A DNA stretch of 10,666 nt from Clostridia bacterium (lineage in GTDB: Bacteria; Bacillota; Clostridia; Christensenellales; UBA1242): assembly GCA_017473795.1 (NCBI GenBank), contig JAFUJE010000013.1, positions 1 through 10,666 on the forward strand, written 5' to 3'. This document shows, piece by piece, positions 1-6,603 of the stretch (position 1 is the first letter of the stretch; every line of letters starts with the position of its first letter). The translations under genes and the position numbers were made by a program. The notes beneath the pieces were generated by a model. That model did no database searches. It had not been told where the DNA came from and saw nothing but the letters and a program-made list of their open reading frames with translations.

Positions 1-1
1 T

Positions 2-394
2 CAACTTTGCACGAATCCGGCTTATGAAAACGAAGTGGGATTAGTGTTGAATCCTTTGCGTGAACGTAATTTGACTAAAGCGGCTTTAGAAACTTTGGCT
101 GTAGTGGCGTATAAACAACCGGTAACTCGTTTGGAAATTGACCAAATCCGTGGCGTCGGCAGTGATTATGCGATTCAAATTTTAACGCAAAGTAATTTAG
201 TCGAAATTGTGGGGCGGAAAGAAGTTTTAGGACGTCCTTTGTTATACGGAACAACCGATAATTTCTTAAAACGTTTTGGTTTAGATGATATAAAGAACTT
301 GCCAAGTTATGAAGACTTATTGGAAAAAATCCAATTAATTCACACGCAAGAAAATAACTCGGTGGATTTATACAACAGTAACCGCCAAGAGTAA
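2..394 (+). CDS. scpB: Segregation and condensation protein B, 3' part (5' end outside window)
   Basis: ScpB is the winged-helix partner of the kleisin ScpA; with SMC they form the bacterial condensin that compacts and separates the chromosome. The reading frame is open to the left edge, so the N-terminal winged-helix domain lies mostly outside. The visible 130 residues hold the second winged helix with family hallmarks: the stretch KAALETLAVVAYKQPVTR, then EIDQIRGV, a GRKEVLGRPLLYGTT segment and FLKRFGL. A GTG at 35 could be mistaken for a start, but the homology continues upstream of it (NPAYENEVGLVL), so it is internal. The C-terminal tail after FGLDDIKNLPSYEDLL is short, as is usual. In many Firmicutes scpA lies directly upstream, which is expected but not visible. 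It ends in TAA, 83 bases before eno. Confidence 0.93.
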   Translation, partial: QLCTNPAYENEVGLVLNPLRERNLTKAALETLAVVAYKQPVTRLEIDQIRGVGSDYAIQILTQSNLVEIVGRKEVLGRPLLYGTTDNFLKRFGLDDIKNLPSYEDLLEKIQLIHTQENNSVDLYNSNRQE

Positions 395-400
395 TTGGCG
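383..400 (+). other. Small hairpin spanning the scpB stop codon
   Basis: A perfect 6-base inverted repeat, CGCCAA/TTGGCG, has a 6-base loop that contains the scpB TAA stop. No T-run follows, so it is a weak candidate at best for an intrinsic terminator; it could instead protect the 3' end or be chance. Seen directly; function unknown. Confidence 0.3.
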
Positions 401-419
401 TTAGGTGACAGAATTTAAT

Positions 420-447
420 TTGCGGTTTATCTTTTTAAGTATATAAT
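420..447 (+). promoter_or_regulatory. Predicted promoter and ribosome site of eno
   Basis: A perfect TATAAT (442-447) lies 16 bases after TTGCGG (420-425), a weak -35 box. Transcription would start near 454, giving a leader of about 24 bases that contains AAGGAG at 461-466, 11 bases before the eno ATG. This suggests that eno is transcribed at least partly apart from scpB. Confidence 0.6.
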
Positions 448-477
448 GTGGTATAGTTAAAAGGAGACTATAAAAAA

Positions 478-1761
478 ATGAAAATTGAAAAAATTGTTGC
501 CAGTGAAATTTTAGACAGCCGTGGTAACCCAACGGTTACGGTTTGGGTTAACGGTCATCAAGCCAGTGTGCCCAGTGGGGCTTCAACCGGGGAATGGGAG
601 GCAGTAGAATTGCGTGACGGCGATAAAAAACGCTTCAATGGAAAAGGCGTTTTGAAGGCAGTTGAAAACGTTAACAAAATTATTGCTCCGGAATTTGTGG
701 GAAAAGATGTTCACGAACAAATTAAAATTGACCATGAATTATGCCATTTAGATGGTACCAACAACAAAGGTAAGTTGGGTGCAAACGCAATCTTGGGTGT
801 TTCTTGTGCGTGCGCTTATGCTGCAGCAGCCGATAAAGGTCAAGAACCATATGAATATATTGCCGACCTTTTTGCACAAGTAGGTGGTAAACGTGCCGCT
901 TTGCCAGAAGGAAAAGCACCGGTAGTTAACACTATTCCTAGTTTTAACATTATTAACGGTGGTGCTCATGCCGACAGCGGTATTGATTGCCAAGAATTTA
1001 TGATTCAACCAATCAGCGGAAAAACTTTTGCTGATAAAGTACGTATGGCTGCTGAAATTACCGCTGCTTTGAAAAAAATCTTAACAGAAAAAGGTTTGGT
1101 TACTGCAGTTGGTGATGAAGGTGGTTTTGCTCCTCGTTTGGATACAGAAAGCCCAATTGCTGGTGCCATCGAATTAATTGAAGCAGCAGTTGAAAAAGCT
1201 GGTTATACTCCAGTTAAAGACGTGGTGATTGCTTTGGACGTTGCAGCAAGTGAATTCTATGATAAAGAAACCGGTCACTATGTGATGAAAGGTGAAAAAC
1301 AAGATTTGCCAAGTGGTGAATACGTTGACTTCATTGCAAACTTGGTTGAAAAATATCCAATCATTAAATCAATTGAAGACCCACTAGACCAAAATGACTG
1401 GGACGGTTATGCCGCTTTAACCAAACGTATTGGTAATAAAATTACTATCGTTGGTGATGACTTCTTTGTTACCAATAAAGAACGTTTAGCGAAGGGGATT
1501 AACATCGGTGCTTGCAATGCAATCTTAATTAAATTGAACCAAATTGGTACTTTGACCGAAACCTTGGAAACCATTGCTTTGGCAAAGAACAACAATTACA
1601 AAGTCATGATTTCACACCGCAGTGGTGAAACCAGTGACACGATTATTGCTGATTTGGCTGTGGCAACTGATGCTGAATTTATCAAGTCAGGTGCTCCGGT
1701 ACGTGGTGAACGTGTTTGCAAATACAACCGTATCATGACGATTGAACGTGGTATTCGTTAA
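478..1761 (+). CDS. eno: Enolase (phosphopyruvate hydratase)
   Basis: Cytosolic glycolytic enzyme converting 2-phosphoglycerate to phosphoenolpyruvate, Mg-dependent. At 427 residues it is full length for the family. The N-terminal domain shows SRGNPTV (14-20), SGASTG (33-38) and ELRDGD (44-49); the barrel domain shows NIINGGAHAD (157-166), QEFM, GDEGGFAP (212-219), SIEDP (298-302), VGDDFFVTN (325-333), NQIGTLTE (354-361) and SHRSGE (379-384). By alignment to E. coli numbering the metal ligands are Asp254, Glu300 and Asp327. The catalytic acid/base residues are Glu214 and Lys352, with His164, Glu173, His380 and Lys403 also in place. A small oddity is IPSFNIING where most enolases have P(V/M)PMMNIING. 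The ATG start is supported by an AAGGAG ribosome site and by the conserved N-terminus. A strong terminator follows, so it looks monocistronic. Confidence 0.98.
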   Translation: MKIEKIVASEILDSRGNPTVTVWVNGHQASVPSGASTGEWEAVELRDGDKKRFNGKGVLKAVENVNKIIAPEFVGKDVHEQIKIDHELCHLDGTNNKGKLGANAILGVSCACAYAAAADKGQEPYEYIADLFAQVGGKRAALPEGKAPVVNTIPSFNIINGGAHADSGIDCQEFMIQPISGKTFADKVRMAAEITAALKKILTEKGLVTAVGDEGGFAPRLDTESPIAGAIELIEAAVEKAGYTPVKDVVIALDVAASEFYDKETGHYVMKGEKQDLPSGEYVDFIANLVEKYPIIKSIEDPLDQNDWDGYAALTKRIGNKITIVGDDFFVTNKERLAKGINIGACNAILIKLNQIGTLTETLETIALAKNNNYKVMISHRSGETSDTIIADLAVATDAEFIKSGAPVRGERVCKYNRIMTIERGIR

Positions 1762-1782
1762 TTAATTGCTTTAAACTTAAAC

Positions 1783-1812
1783 AAAAACACCGATTAATTT
1801 CGGTGTTTTTTT
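1783..1812 (+). terminator. Rho-independent terminator of eno
   Basis: A perfect 11-base stem (AAAAACACCGA, 1783-1793, with TCGGTGTTTTT, 1800-1810) with a 6-base TTAATT loop is followed by more T residues (to 1812). It lies 21 bases past the eno stop. The A-run on the left arm means it could also act on the minus strand. Confidence 0.92.
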
Positions 1813-1825
1813 GATTGAAATATTG

Positions 1826-1854
1826 TTGGCGAGTTTGCTAGTTAATGGTACCAT
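1826..1854 (+). promoter_or_regulatory. Predicted leaderless promoter of the Pr6Pr-type gene
   Basis: TTGGCG (1826-1831), a 17-base spacer and TACCAT (1849-1854) preceded by TGG, giving an extended -10 (TGnTACCAT). Only six bases separate the -10 from the ATG at 1861, so the predicted transcription start falls on or next to the start codon. No Shine-Dalgarno sequence is visible. The -10 matches the consensus at 4 of 6 positions, so this call rests partly on the same geometry at 3213-3241, 3253-3280 and 6570-6598. Confidence 0.45.
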
Positions 1855-1860
1855 TTGCTT

Positions 1861-2529
1861 ATGGTAAAAAATAAATTGGCGCAGGTAATTTATCAGGTTG
1901 TATTCTGTACTTTGTCGCTTATTGGCATTATTTCTAGTCTTGGTTATTTTGACAAAGAATTTAATCAAGATTTCTTCCTCTATTATACAAATTTGAGTAA
2001 CTATATTTGTATGGGGTTTATGTTTGTGGCGTTGTTTGTAACTGTGCGTAAGGCAAATAAAAATGAATCTGGGGCAGTAAATGTTGCGCCAACTTTTAAT
2101 TTCTTGTGCGTGATTATGATTTTAGTCACTTTTATCGTTTATAACGTACTTTTAGCCAAAGAGTATTCTGTAGCACATTATTTCTTGACGATTGGTAATT
2201 TGTTGTTGCATGTGATTTTACCCATAATGTTTATTGTACACTGGGCGGTATTTTGTGAACATGGTAAATTGCGTTGGTTTCACCCCTTGTTGTGTCTCAT
2301 TATGCCGTTAATTTATGTCGTGGTAATTTTAATCCGTTCTTTGTTTGTTAGCAGTAAGAATGGCGTATTAGTTTATCCTTATTTCTTTTTGAACGTTGAT
2401 AAGTTGGGTTGGGGCGGTGTAATTGCTTACATTGCTGTCTTGTTGGTAATTTTTGTGGCAATTGGTTATCTATTTTATTGTTTTGATAATTGGCAAACTA
2501 TACGCAAAAAGTTACGTAAACAAAAATAA
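1861..2529 (+). CDS. Pr6Pr-family multi-pass membrane protein, function unknown
   Basis: A 222-residue membrane protein with about six hydrophobic segments: roughly residues 8-28, 47-63, 82-100, 110-132, 142-164 and 185-207. The C-terminus is short and basic (IRKKLRKQK). The motif YYTNLSN (41-47) after the first segment, LLHVILPIMFIVHW (115-128), and the HPLL start to segment five resemble the Pr6Pr (FAR-17a/AIG1-like) group of small membrane proteins, whose biochemical role is not established in bacteria. The first ATG is at 1861; a TTG two codons upstream is possible but has no ribosome site either, and a TAA at 1843 closes the frame. The gene stands alone between the eno terminator and its own terminator. 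The family call is from motif memory, not a search. Confidence 0.72.
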   Translation: MVKNKLAQVIYQVVFCTLSLIGIISSLGYFDKEFNQDFFLYYTNLSNYICMGFMFVALFVTVRKANKNESGAVNVAPTFNFLCVIMILVTFIVYNVLLAKEYSVAHYFLTIGNLLLHVILPIMFIVHWAVFCEHGKLRWFHPLLCLIMPLIYVVVILIRSLFVSSKNGVLVYPYFFLNVDKLGWGGVIAYIAVLLVIFVAIGYLFYCFDNWQTIRKKLRKQK

Positions 2530-2548
2530 GTGTGTATTTAATTTATCT

Positions 2549-2580
2549 AAAGGCACGTCGTTGGTGGCGTGTTTTTATTT
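2549..2580 (+). terminator. Rho-independent terminator after the Pr6Pr-type gene
   Basis: An 11-base stem with three G-U pairs (AAAGGCACGTC, 2549-2559, with GGCGTGTTTTT, 2566-2576), loop GTTGGT, then TTTTTATTT. It is oriented for + transcription and overlaps the 3' end of the convergent reductase gene by a few bases. On the minus strand the G-U pairs become mismatches, so it would work poorly in that direction. Confidence 0.75.
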
Positions 2581-3204
2581 ACTTAAAAAACTGGTGTGGG
2601 CGGTTTTGGAATTATCTGGTGGTGTGATACCGTGGGTTTTGCCGTGGGCGATGCATTTTAAGAGCCATGCCATGTTGGTGGCGAGATGTTGCAGTGTTTG
2701 TTGGCCTTCGGTGTCGGCGGTGGGGGTACCGTCGGTGGAGCGGTAAACTTGGTTCCAGTATGTGGAAGCCACCACGGGCATTTGGTTAATTGTGAAATGC
2801 TTGTTTAAAACGTCCATGCTGGCGGTGGTGCCGGCACGGCGGGCGGTGAAAATAGCGGCGGCGGGTTTGTGGCGTAAGAACTGGCCGCCGGCATAAAACA
2901 TACGGTCCATGGCCGAAAGCAAGGCGCCGGTTGGGTGGGCGTAGTAAACCGGACTACCGAAGATAAAGCCGTCGGCTGTTTCGACTTTTTCCAGCCAGGT
3001 GTTAACGCAGTCGTCGGTAAACACGCAAGACGGATTGCCGTGGCGACAAGCACCACAGCCAATACAGTCGTGGACGGCTTGCGAGCCGAGATTAAGGATT
3101 TCGGTTTCAATACCTTGGGTATTAAGGGTATTGGCGACGATTTGTAATGCTTGATAAGTGCAGCCGTTATGGTGGGAACTACCGTTAAATAAAATAACTT
3201 TCAT
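2575..3204 (-). CDS. Flavodoxin-like NAD(P)H-dependent FMN reductase family protein
   Basis: Predicted cytosolic FMN-binding oxidoreductase of 209 residues with a flavodoxin-like fold. The N-terminus MKVILFNGSS leads into the FMN phosphate loop GSSHHNGCT (8-16). A cysteine group, CIGCGACRHGNPSC (Cys47, 50, 53, 60), is followed by DDC; this spacing recalls the iron-sulfur flavoprotein motif, though many members with similar cysteines are not shown to bind a cluster. GSPVYYAHPTGALLSAMDR (83-101) is the typical second FMN-contact segment. The substrate cannot be told. The gene is the only protein gene on the minus strand and is visibly more GC-rich than its neighbours, with many GCC, ACC, GGC and CAC codons, which suggests acquisition by transfer. 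It has no ribosome site; the conserved N-terminus fixes the start. A close -10 box points to a leaderless transcript. Confidence 0.87.
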   Translation of the reverse strand: MKVILFNGSSHHNGCTYQALQIVANTLNTQGIETEILNLGSQAVHDCIGCGACRHGNPSCVFTDDCVNTWLEKVETADGFIFGSPVYYAHPTGALLSAMDRMFYAGGQFLRHKPAAAIFTARRAGTTASMDVLNKHFTINQMPVVASTYWNQVYRSTDGTPTADTEGQQTLQHLATNMAWLLKCIAHGKTHGITPPDNSKTAHTSFLSK

Positions 3205-3212
3205 ATTTATTG

Positions 3213-3241
3213 ATATTAAGTAATGGTTGGCAAATTGTCAA
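3213..3241 (-). promoter_or_regulatory. Predicted leaderless promoter of the flavodoxin-like gene
   Basis: Read on the minus strand: a perfect TTGACA (3241-3236), a 17-base spacer and TAATAT (3218-3213). Eight bases then lead to the ATG at 3204. The predicted start of transcription leaves a leader of about 0-3 bases, and no Shine-Dalgarno sequence is present. Confidence 0.65.
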
Positions 3242-3270
3242 AAGATTTAGTCTTGTCAAATTTTGTCAAA
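3235..3270 (+). repeat. Three copies of TTGTCAAA in the divergent promoter region
   Basis: TTGTCAAA occurs exactly at 3235-3242, 3253-3260 and 3263-3270. The first copy, read in reverse, supplies the TTGACA -35 box of the reductase gene; the second supplies the TTGTCA -35 box of mscS. The repeat may partly reflect -35 boxes facing each other, but the third copy has no such role. It could be a shared regulator site for the divergent pair. Confidence 0.5.
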
Positions 3271-3280
3271 GTTGTAAAAT
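3253..3280 (+). promoter_or_regulatory. Predicted leaderless promoter of mscS
   Basis: TTGTCA (3253-3258), a 16-base spacer and TAAAAT (3275-3280), each matching the consensus at 5 of 6 positions. Six bases then lead to the ATG at 3287, so transcription is predicted to begin at the start codon itself. No ribosome site is visible between or upstream. Confidence 0.68.
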
Positions 3281-3286
3281 GTAGTT

Positions 3287-4303
3287 ATGAATTGGCAGAA
3301 AATTTGGGAAGACATTGTAAATTTTTTCCGTGGTAATGTATGGAATATTGTTACTTTTGTGGTGGTTTTGTTTTGTGGAATTATTGCGGTTAAACTATTG
3401 ATTAACATTTTAAGGCGTATGTTAAGACGGACTAAAATGGAACCGATTGCGATTGGTTTTATTATGGCGATTGTTAAATTTCTCTTGTATTTAATTTTGT
3501 TGTTAATCTTGTTGGATATTTTGGGTATTGGTGTGACTTGGTTGGTGACAGCGTTCAGTGCGGTCTTCTTGGCGGTTGGTTTGGCTTTACAAAACAACAT
3601 TGCAAACATGGCGAACGGAATTATTATTGTTTCCAGTGGTATGTTCAAAAAAGGCGATTACATTGAAGTTAATGGCGTTGAAGGTTCAATTGCTCAGATT
3701 AATTTCTTGTACGTAACCTTAATTACTTCGGATAATAAGCGGATTACTTTGCCGAATAGTAAAATCTTAAACGAAGTTGTTACAAACTATGACAGTAACC
3801 ATACACGTCGCATTAACTTTGAATTTGAAGTGGCATATGAAAATGACGTCGAAAAAGTTAAAGCAACCGTTTTAGAATGTATGAAAAGTAATGGGTCAGT
3901 CCTATTGGATCCAGCACCATTTTGTCGTTTGAAAACTTTGGGCGACCATAATTTGTTGTTTGTGGCTCGTTGTTGGTGTGACCGGGAAGATTATTGGTCG
4001 GTTTATTACGATATTACCGAAACAGTCTTTAATGAGTTTAAACGCCGTGGAATTGAAATTGCTTATCATCAATTAGAGATTCGTAAACGCGCAGACAGTC
4101 CAGTTAATCCAATTACGGGAACGGGATTGCCGGCAAGGGTAGAAAAGAAACGCAAAAACAAACGTCGTTTTGATTTGGAAAAAGATGACTTAACCGAGTT
4201 GTTTCCTTTAAAACGTAAAAATAAAAAAGAAAAAACAGTGACAACGAAAGAATCTAAATCGGCTCAGTTACCAGAAAATACGACGAAGAAAACGGGCAAG
4301 TAA
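3287..4303 (+). CDS. mscS: MscS-family mechanosensitive ion channel
   Basis: Inner-membrane channel that opens under membrane tension to release solutes on osmotic down-shock. At 338 residues it is somewhat longer than E. coli MscS (286). Membrane segments lie near residues 20-42, 57-80 and 84-115. The last is the pore helix with the glycine/alanine-rich run AVFLAVGLALQNNIANMANGI, matching the MscS TM3 signature. The beta domain follows with KGDYIEVNGVEGSIAQINFLYVTL, then TLPNSKI (154-160) and TNYDS, and an alpha/beta vestibule domain to about residue 268. The last ~55 residues (from 284) are a lysine/arginine-rich tail (KKRKNKRR, KRKNKKEK) absent from the minimal family member, likely cytoplasmic and disordered. 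The next Met is at 51, inside the fold, so ATG 3287 is the start despite lacking a ribosome site. It is transcribed divergently from the reductase. Confidence 0.93.
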   Translation: MNWQKIWEDIVNFFRGNVWNIVTFVVVLFCGIIAVKLLINILRRMLRRTKMEPIAIGFIMAIVKFLLYLILLLILLDILGIGVTWLVTAFSAVFLAVGLALQNNIANMANGIIIVSSGMFKKGDYIEVNGVEGSIAQINFLYVTLITSDNKRITLPNSKILNEVVTNYDSNHTRRINFEFEVAYENDVEKVKATVLECMKSNGSVLLDPAPFCRLKTLGDHNLLFVARCWCDREDYWSVYYDITETVFNEFKRRGIEIAYHQLEIRKRADSPVNPITGTGLPARVEKKRKNKRRFDLEKDDLTELFPLKRKNKKEKTVTTKESKSAQLPENTTKKTGK

Positions 4304-4345
4304 GCATAAATTTTTACCGACTTTTGTTTGGGAATTTTGACATTT

Positions 4346-4366
4346 TGCGATAATCTATAGGTGGAG
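4346..4366 (+). promoter_or_regulatory. Predicted extended -10 promoter and ribosome site of the thioesterase gene
   Basis: TGCGATAAT (TG at 4346-4347, GATAAT at 4349-4354) is an extended -10; the -35 is poor (TTTGGG, 16 bases upstream). Transcription starting near 4361 would begin at or within GGTGGAG (4360-4366), the likely ribosome site 8 bases before ATG 4375, so the leader is very short. Confidence 0.45.
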
Positions 4367-4374
4367 TTATATAT

Positions 4375-5109
4375 ATGAAATACACAGTTAAACAATTTAT
4401 TGGTGCAGGTTCTTGTGACCCCAAAGGCTGTTTGTCCTTGTTGGGGGCTTTGACCTTGGTGGAAGATGTGGTGACCGTGACTTTGGATAAAGTTCATATC
4501 AACGGTTTTCAAATGCGTCGTAATTACGGGGCTGTTATGGTTTTTTCCAAAAACCAAGTCAAGTTTTTAGAAACCATAAAATGGAACGAAAAAGTTACAA
4601 TTTCTTGTTTTGTTTCCTCAAAATCAATGGCTCGTATGAATGTTGACGTGTGTGTGAAAAATCAAGTTGGTATCATTGTGATGTACGCACGAACCGAGGT
4701 TTGTGCTGTTGATATTAATACTGGGCGGATTCGTCGCTTAGATGCAGTGGGGATTGGTGACGAAGTTCGTGTCACTCGTCCGTTAATTGAGATGGAGTGG
4801 ACACCTTTAACCGGTAAAGGTGCGTTAGTTGATACCGTGAAGGTAAGAACTGGGAACATTGATTATGCTGGGCATACGAACAATGTAGAATATGTTCGTT
4901 TGTTGTTAAATACTTTTACGCTGGACGAATGGCGGGGTGAAATTGCACCACGTGAAATTCAAGTAGCTTATCTCAGTCAATCTTTCTTGGGGGACAGTTT
5001 ATCGATTTATTGTGAAAACCGTAATTTAGAATCTAACCCAAGTAAAGAACGTCTTTATACAATAAAAAAAGACGCACAAGACGTTCTGCGCTGTGCTATC
5101 CGTTGGTAA
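4375..5109 (+). CDS. Acyl-ACP thioesterase
   Basis: Predicted to hydrolyse acyl-acyl carrier protein to free fatty acid plus ACP, ending or diverting fatty-acid synthesis. At 244 residues it fits the bacterial members of the plant FatA/FatB-like group, built of two hotdog domains. The first spans about 1-130 with the segment NGFQMRRNYGAVMVFSKNQ (43-61) and the strands IKWNEKVTISCFV and VDINTGRIRRLDAVGI. The second carries the family signature NIDYAGHTNNVEYVRLLL (161-178), in which Asp163, His167 and Asn169/170 sit at the expected active-site positions. Chain-length preference cannot be read from sequence. It lies between mscS and a glycosyltransferase with its own promoter and a GGTGGAG ribosome site; the acp-fabG cluster starts 5 kb downstream in the same window. 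An acyl-CoA thioesterase of similar fold is a less likely alternative. Confidence 0.87.
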   Translation: MKYTVKQFIGAGSCDPKGCLSLLGALTLVEDVVTVTLDKVHINGFQMRRNYGAVMVFSKNQVKFLETIKWNEKVTISCFVSSKSMARMNVDVCVKNQVGIIVMYARTEVCAVDINTGRIRRLDAVGIGDEVRVTRPLIEMEWTPLTGKGALVDTVKVRTGNIDYAGHTNNVEYVRLLLNTFTLDEWRGEIAPREIQVAYLSQSFLGDSLSIYCENRNLESNPSKERLYTIKKDAQDVLRCAIRW

Positions 5110-5128
5110 GTCTGTTATCATATTTGCC

Positions 5129-5158
5129 TTGCAAAACATAGGTAAGTATTAGTATAAT
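5129..5158 (+). promoter_or_regulatory. Predicted promoter of the glycosyltransferase gene
   Basis: TTGCAA (5129-5134), an 18-base spacer and a perfect TATAAT (5153-5158). Transcription near 5165 would give a leader of about 26 bases holding GGAGAG (5181-5186), a ribosome site 4-5 bases before ATG 5191. Confidence 0.65.
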
Positions 5159-5190
5159 GCTTTATCACAGTTTAATTTACGGAGAGAAGA

Positions 5191-6564
5191 ATGGGTTATA
5201 TTGATATTGTTAATCTTGTCACAGGTGGATTTACGGCAATATTAGGTTTATTGGCGGCTTATTTAATTATTTTCATGATTGTTGGTCTTTTCCGTAAAAA
5301 AACATTTCCGCAGGCAGAAAAGAAATTGAAGTATGGTGTTGTGGTTGCGGCACGTAACGAAGAGAAGGTTATTGCTGGTTTAATCCACAGTGTACGGCAA
5401 AGTAATTATCCACAAGAAAATTTAGATGTTTATGTGATTGCGCATAATTGTACTGACCAAACCGCACAGGTTGCCAGAGAAAATGGGGCGATTGTCTACG
5501 AATATAATAATTCAGCCGAAAAAACCAAAGGCTATGCTTTGAAATACCTTTTTGATTGCATAAAAAACGATGAGACTATTGAAAGCCATGATGGCTATAT
5601 CATTATGGATGCGGACAATATGGTAACTGCCGAGTTCTTTAATAAAATGAATGATGCTTTTATTGCTAACGGTTGTAAGAACGTGATTACTTCGTATCGG
5701 AATGCCAGAAACTTTGGGGAAAACGCAATGGCGGCTAATTATGGACTAATGTTTGCGATGTGTTGTTCATTAGAAGCACGGGGTAAGACCGTTTGTAATT
5801 GTACCGCCAAATTGTTGGGTTCGGGTTTTTTGGTAAGTGCGGAAGATTTGAAAGACGGTTGGAATACGGTGACAATTTTAGATGACACTGACTACACCAT
5901 TGAACAGGCATTAAAAGGGAAAAAAGTTATTTACTGTGATGAGGCAGAGTATCTTGATGAACAACCAACAACGTTTAAAACAATGTTTACTCAACGCTTA
6001 CGTTGGGCGAAAGGGTCGTTAATTGTTTGTAAGGATCGATTTAAGCAGTTAATTAAGGGAATCTTTGGACGCAGGAAACGTAAAAAACAGCAAGAAGGTC
6101 AGGAAAATATTTCCCCAGAAAAACCTTTGCGTGGTTCTTGCTATGACTTGTTATTTTTAAATTTACCCATTCCAGCAGTTAGTTTTTTTGTAATGATATT
6201 GCAGGCGGTGTTAACGGCGTTTGCTCCGCTGTTTGGTTATAATGCCGTGGAAGTTTGGTGTAATTGGGGACTGATAAATTTAATCACGTTGGGAATTGGT
6301 TATTTGGGTTCAATTGCTTTAGCCATTTTAATTTATGTGATTAACCGTAAACGTATTAAAAATGTACCTGTCCGTGTTAGAATTGCTTCTTGTTTGACGT
6401 ATGGCTTATTTCTTTATTTCTTAGTGTTTTTACAGATTATTGCTATGTTTAAAAAAGATTTGGGTTGGTCACAAATTGTGCATACGGCGACCATGCACCC
6501 CGCACCGGTAAGTCAGCAAGCCACCAATGAACTGGCTGAACCAAATACAGAAAGCGCAGAATAA
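5191..6564 (+). CDS. Membrane-bound family 2 glycosyltransferase
   Basis: Predicted to transfer sugars from nucleotide-sugar donors at the inner face of the membrane, for a surface glycan or glycolipid; donor and product are unknown. The 457 residues comprise an N-terminal membrane segment (about 13-35) and a GT-A domain with VVVAARNEE (50-58), the DAD metal motif (140-142), GSGFLVS (210-216), the acid motif LDDTDYT (230-236) and QRLRW (268-272). The Q..RW motif marks the processive or cellulose-synthase/hyaluronan-synthase-like branch. Membrane segments follow near 321-346, 356-384 and 397-419, then GWSQIVHT, as in this family's WkpxxH tail. A basic insert (RRKRKK, 294-299) precedes the C-terminal membrane part. 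No glycan cluster surrounds it, so it looks like an orphan enzyme. The start is supported by GGAGAG and a TATAAT promoter. Confidence 0.88.
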   Translation: MGYIDIVNLVTGGFTAILGLLAAYLIIFMIVGLFRKKTFPQAEKKLKYGVVVAARNEEKVIAGLIHSVRQSNYPQENLDVYVIAHNCTDQTAQVARENGAIVYEYNNSAEKTKGYALKYLFDCIKNDETIESHDGYIIMDADNMVTAEFFNKMNDAFIANGCKNVITSYRNARNFGENAMAANYGLMFAMCCSLEARGKTVCNCTAKLLGSGFLVSAEDLKDGWNTVTILDDTDYTIEQALKGKKVIYCDEAEYLDEQPTTFKTMFTQRLRWAKGSLIVCKDRFKQLIKGIFGRRKRKKQQEGQENISPEKPLRGSCYDLLFLNLPIPAVSFFVMILQAVLTAFAPLFGYNAVEVWCNWGLINLITLGIGYLGSIALAILIYVINRKRIKNVPVRVRIASCLTYGLFLYFLVFLQIIAMFKKDLGWSQIVHTATMHPAPVSQQATNELAEPNTESAE

Positions 6565-6569
6565 ATCTC

Positions 6570-6598
6570 TTGACTTATCGGTGGTTTAATCAAATAAT
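6570..6598 (+). promoter_or_regulatory. Predicted leaderless promoter of the U32-family gene
   Basis: TTGACT (6570-6575), a 17-base spacer and AATAAT (6593-6598), each matching the consensus at 5 of 6 positions. Five bases separate the -10 from ATG 6604. The nearest purine-rich run, GGTGG (6580-6584), is about 20 bases from the ATG and lies inside the promoter spacer, so it cannot serve as a ribosome site on a transcript from here. Confidence 0.68.
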
Positions 6599-6603
6599 TT
6601 TTT

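Noticed and set aside
35..394. GTG at 35 as the start of a short separate gene
   Set aside because: ScpB-like sequence continues upstream in frame to the window edge, so this is an internal codon of a cut-off gene.
383..400. Hairpin as a firm scpB terminator
   Set aside because: Only 6 base pairs and no T-run after it; listed as a weak structure only.
2453..2746. Plus-strand frame of 97 codons spanning the Pr6Pr end and the reductase 3' end
   Set aside because: It crosses a strong terminator and overlaps two better-supported genes in other frames; no family resemblance.
3256..3648. Minus-strand open frame of 130 codons over the mscS promoter and 5' end
   Set aside because: It is antisense to a clear MscS membrane domain, has low-complexity Lys/Ile/Asn content and no ribosome site; an open frame is easily produced opposite hydrophobic T-rich codons.
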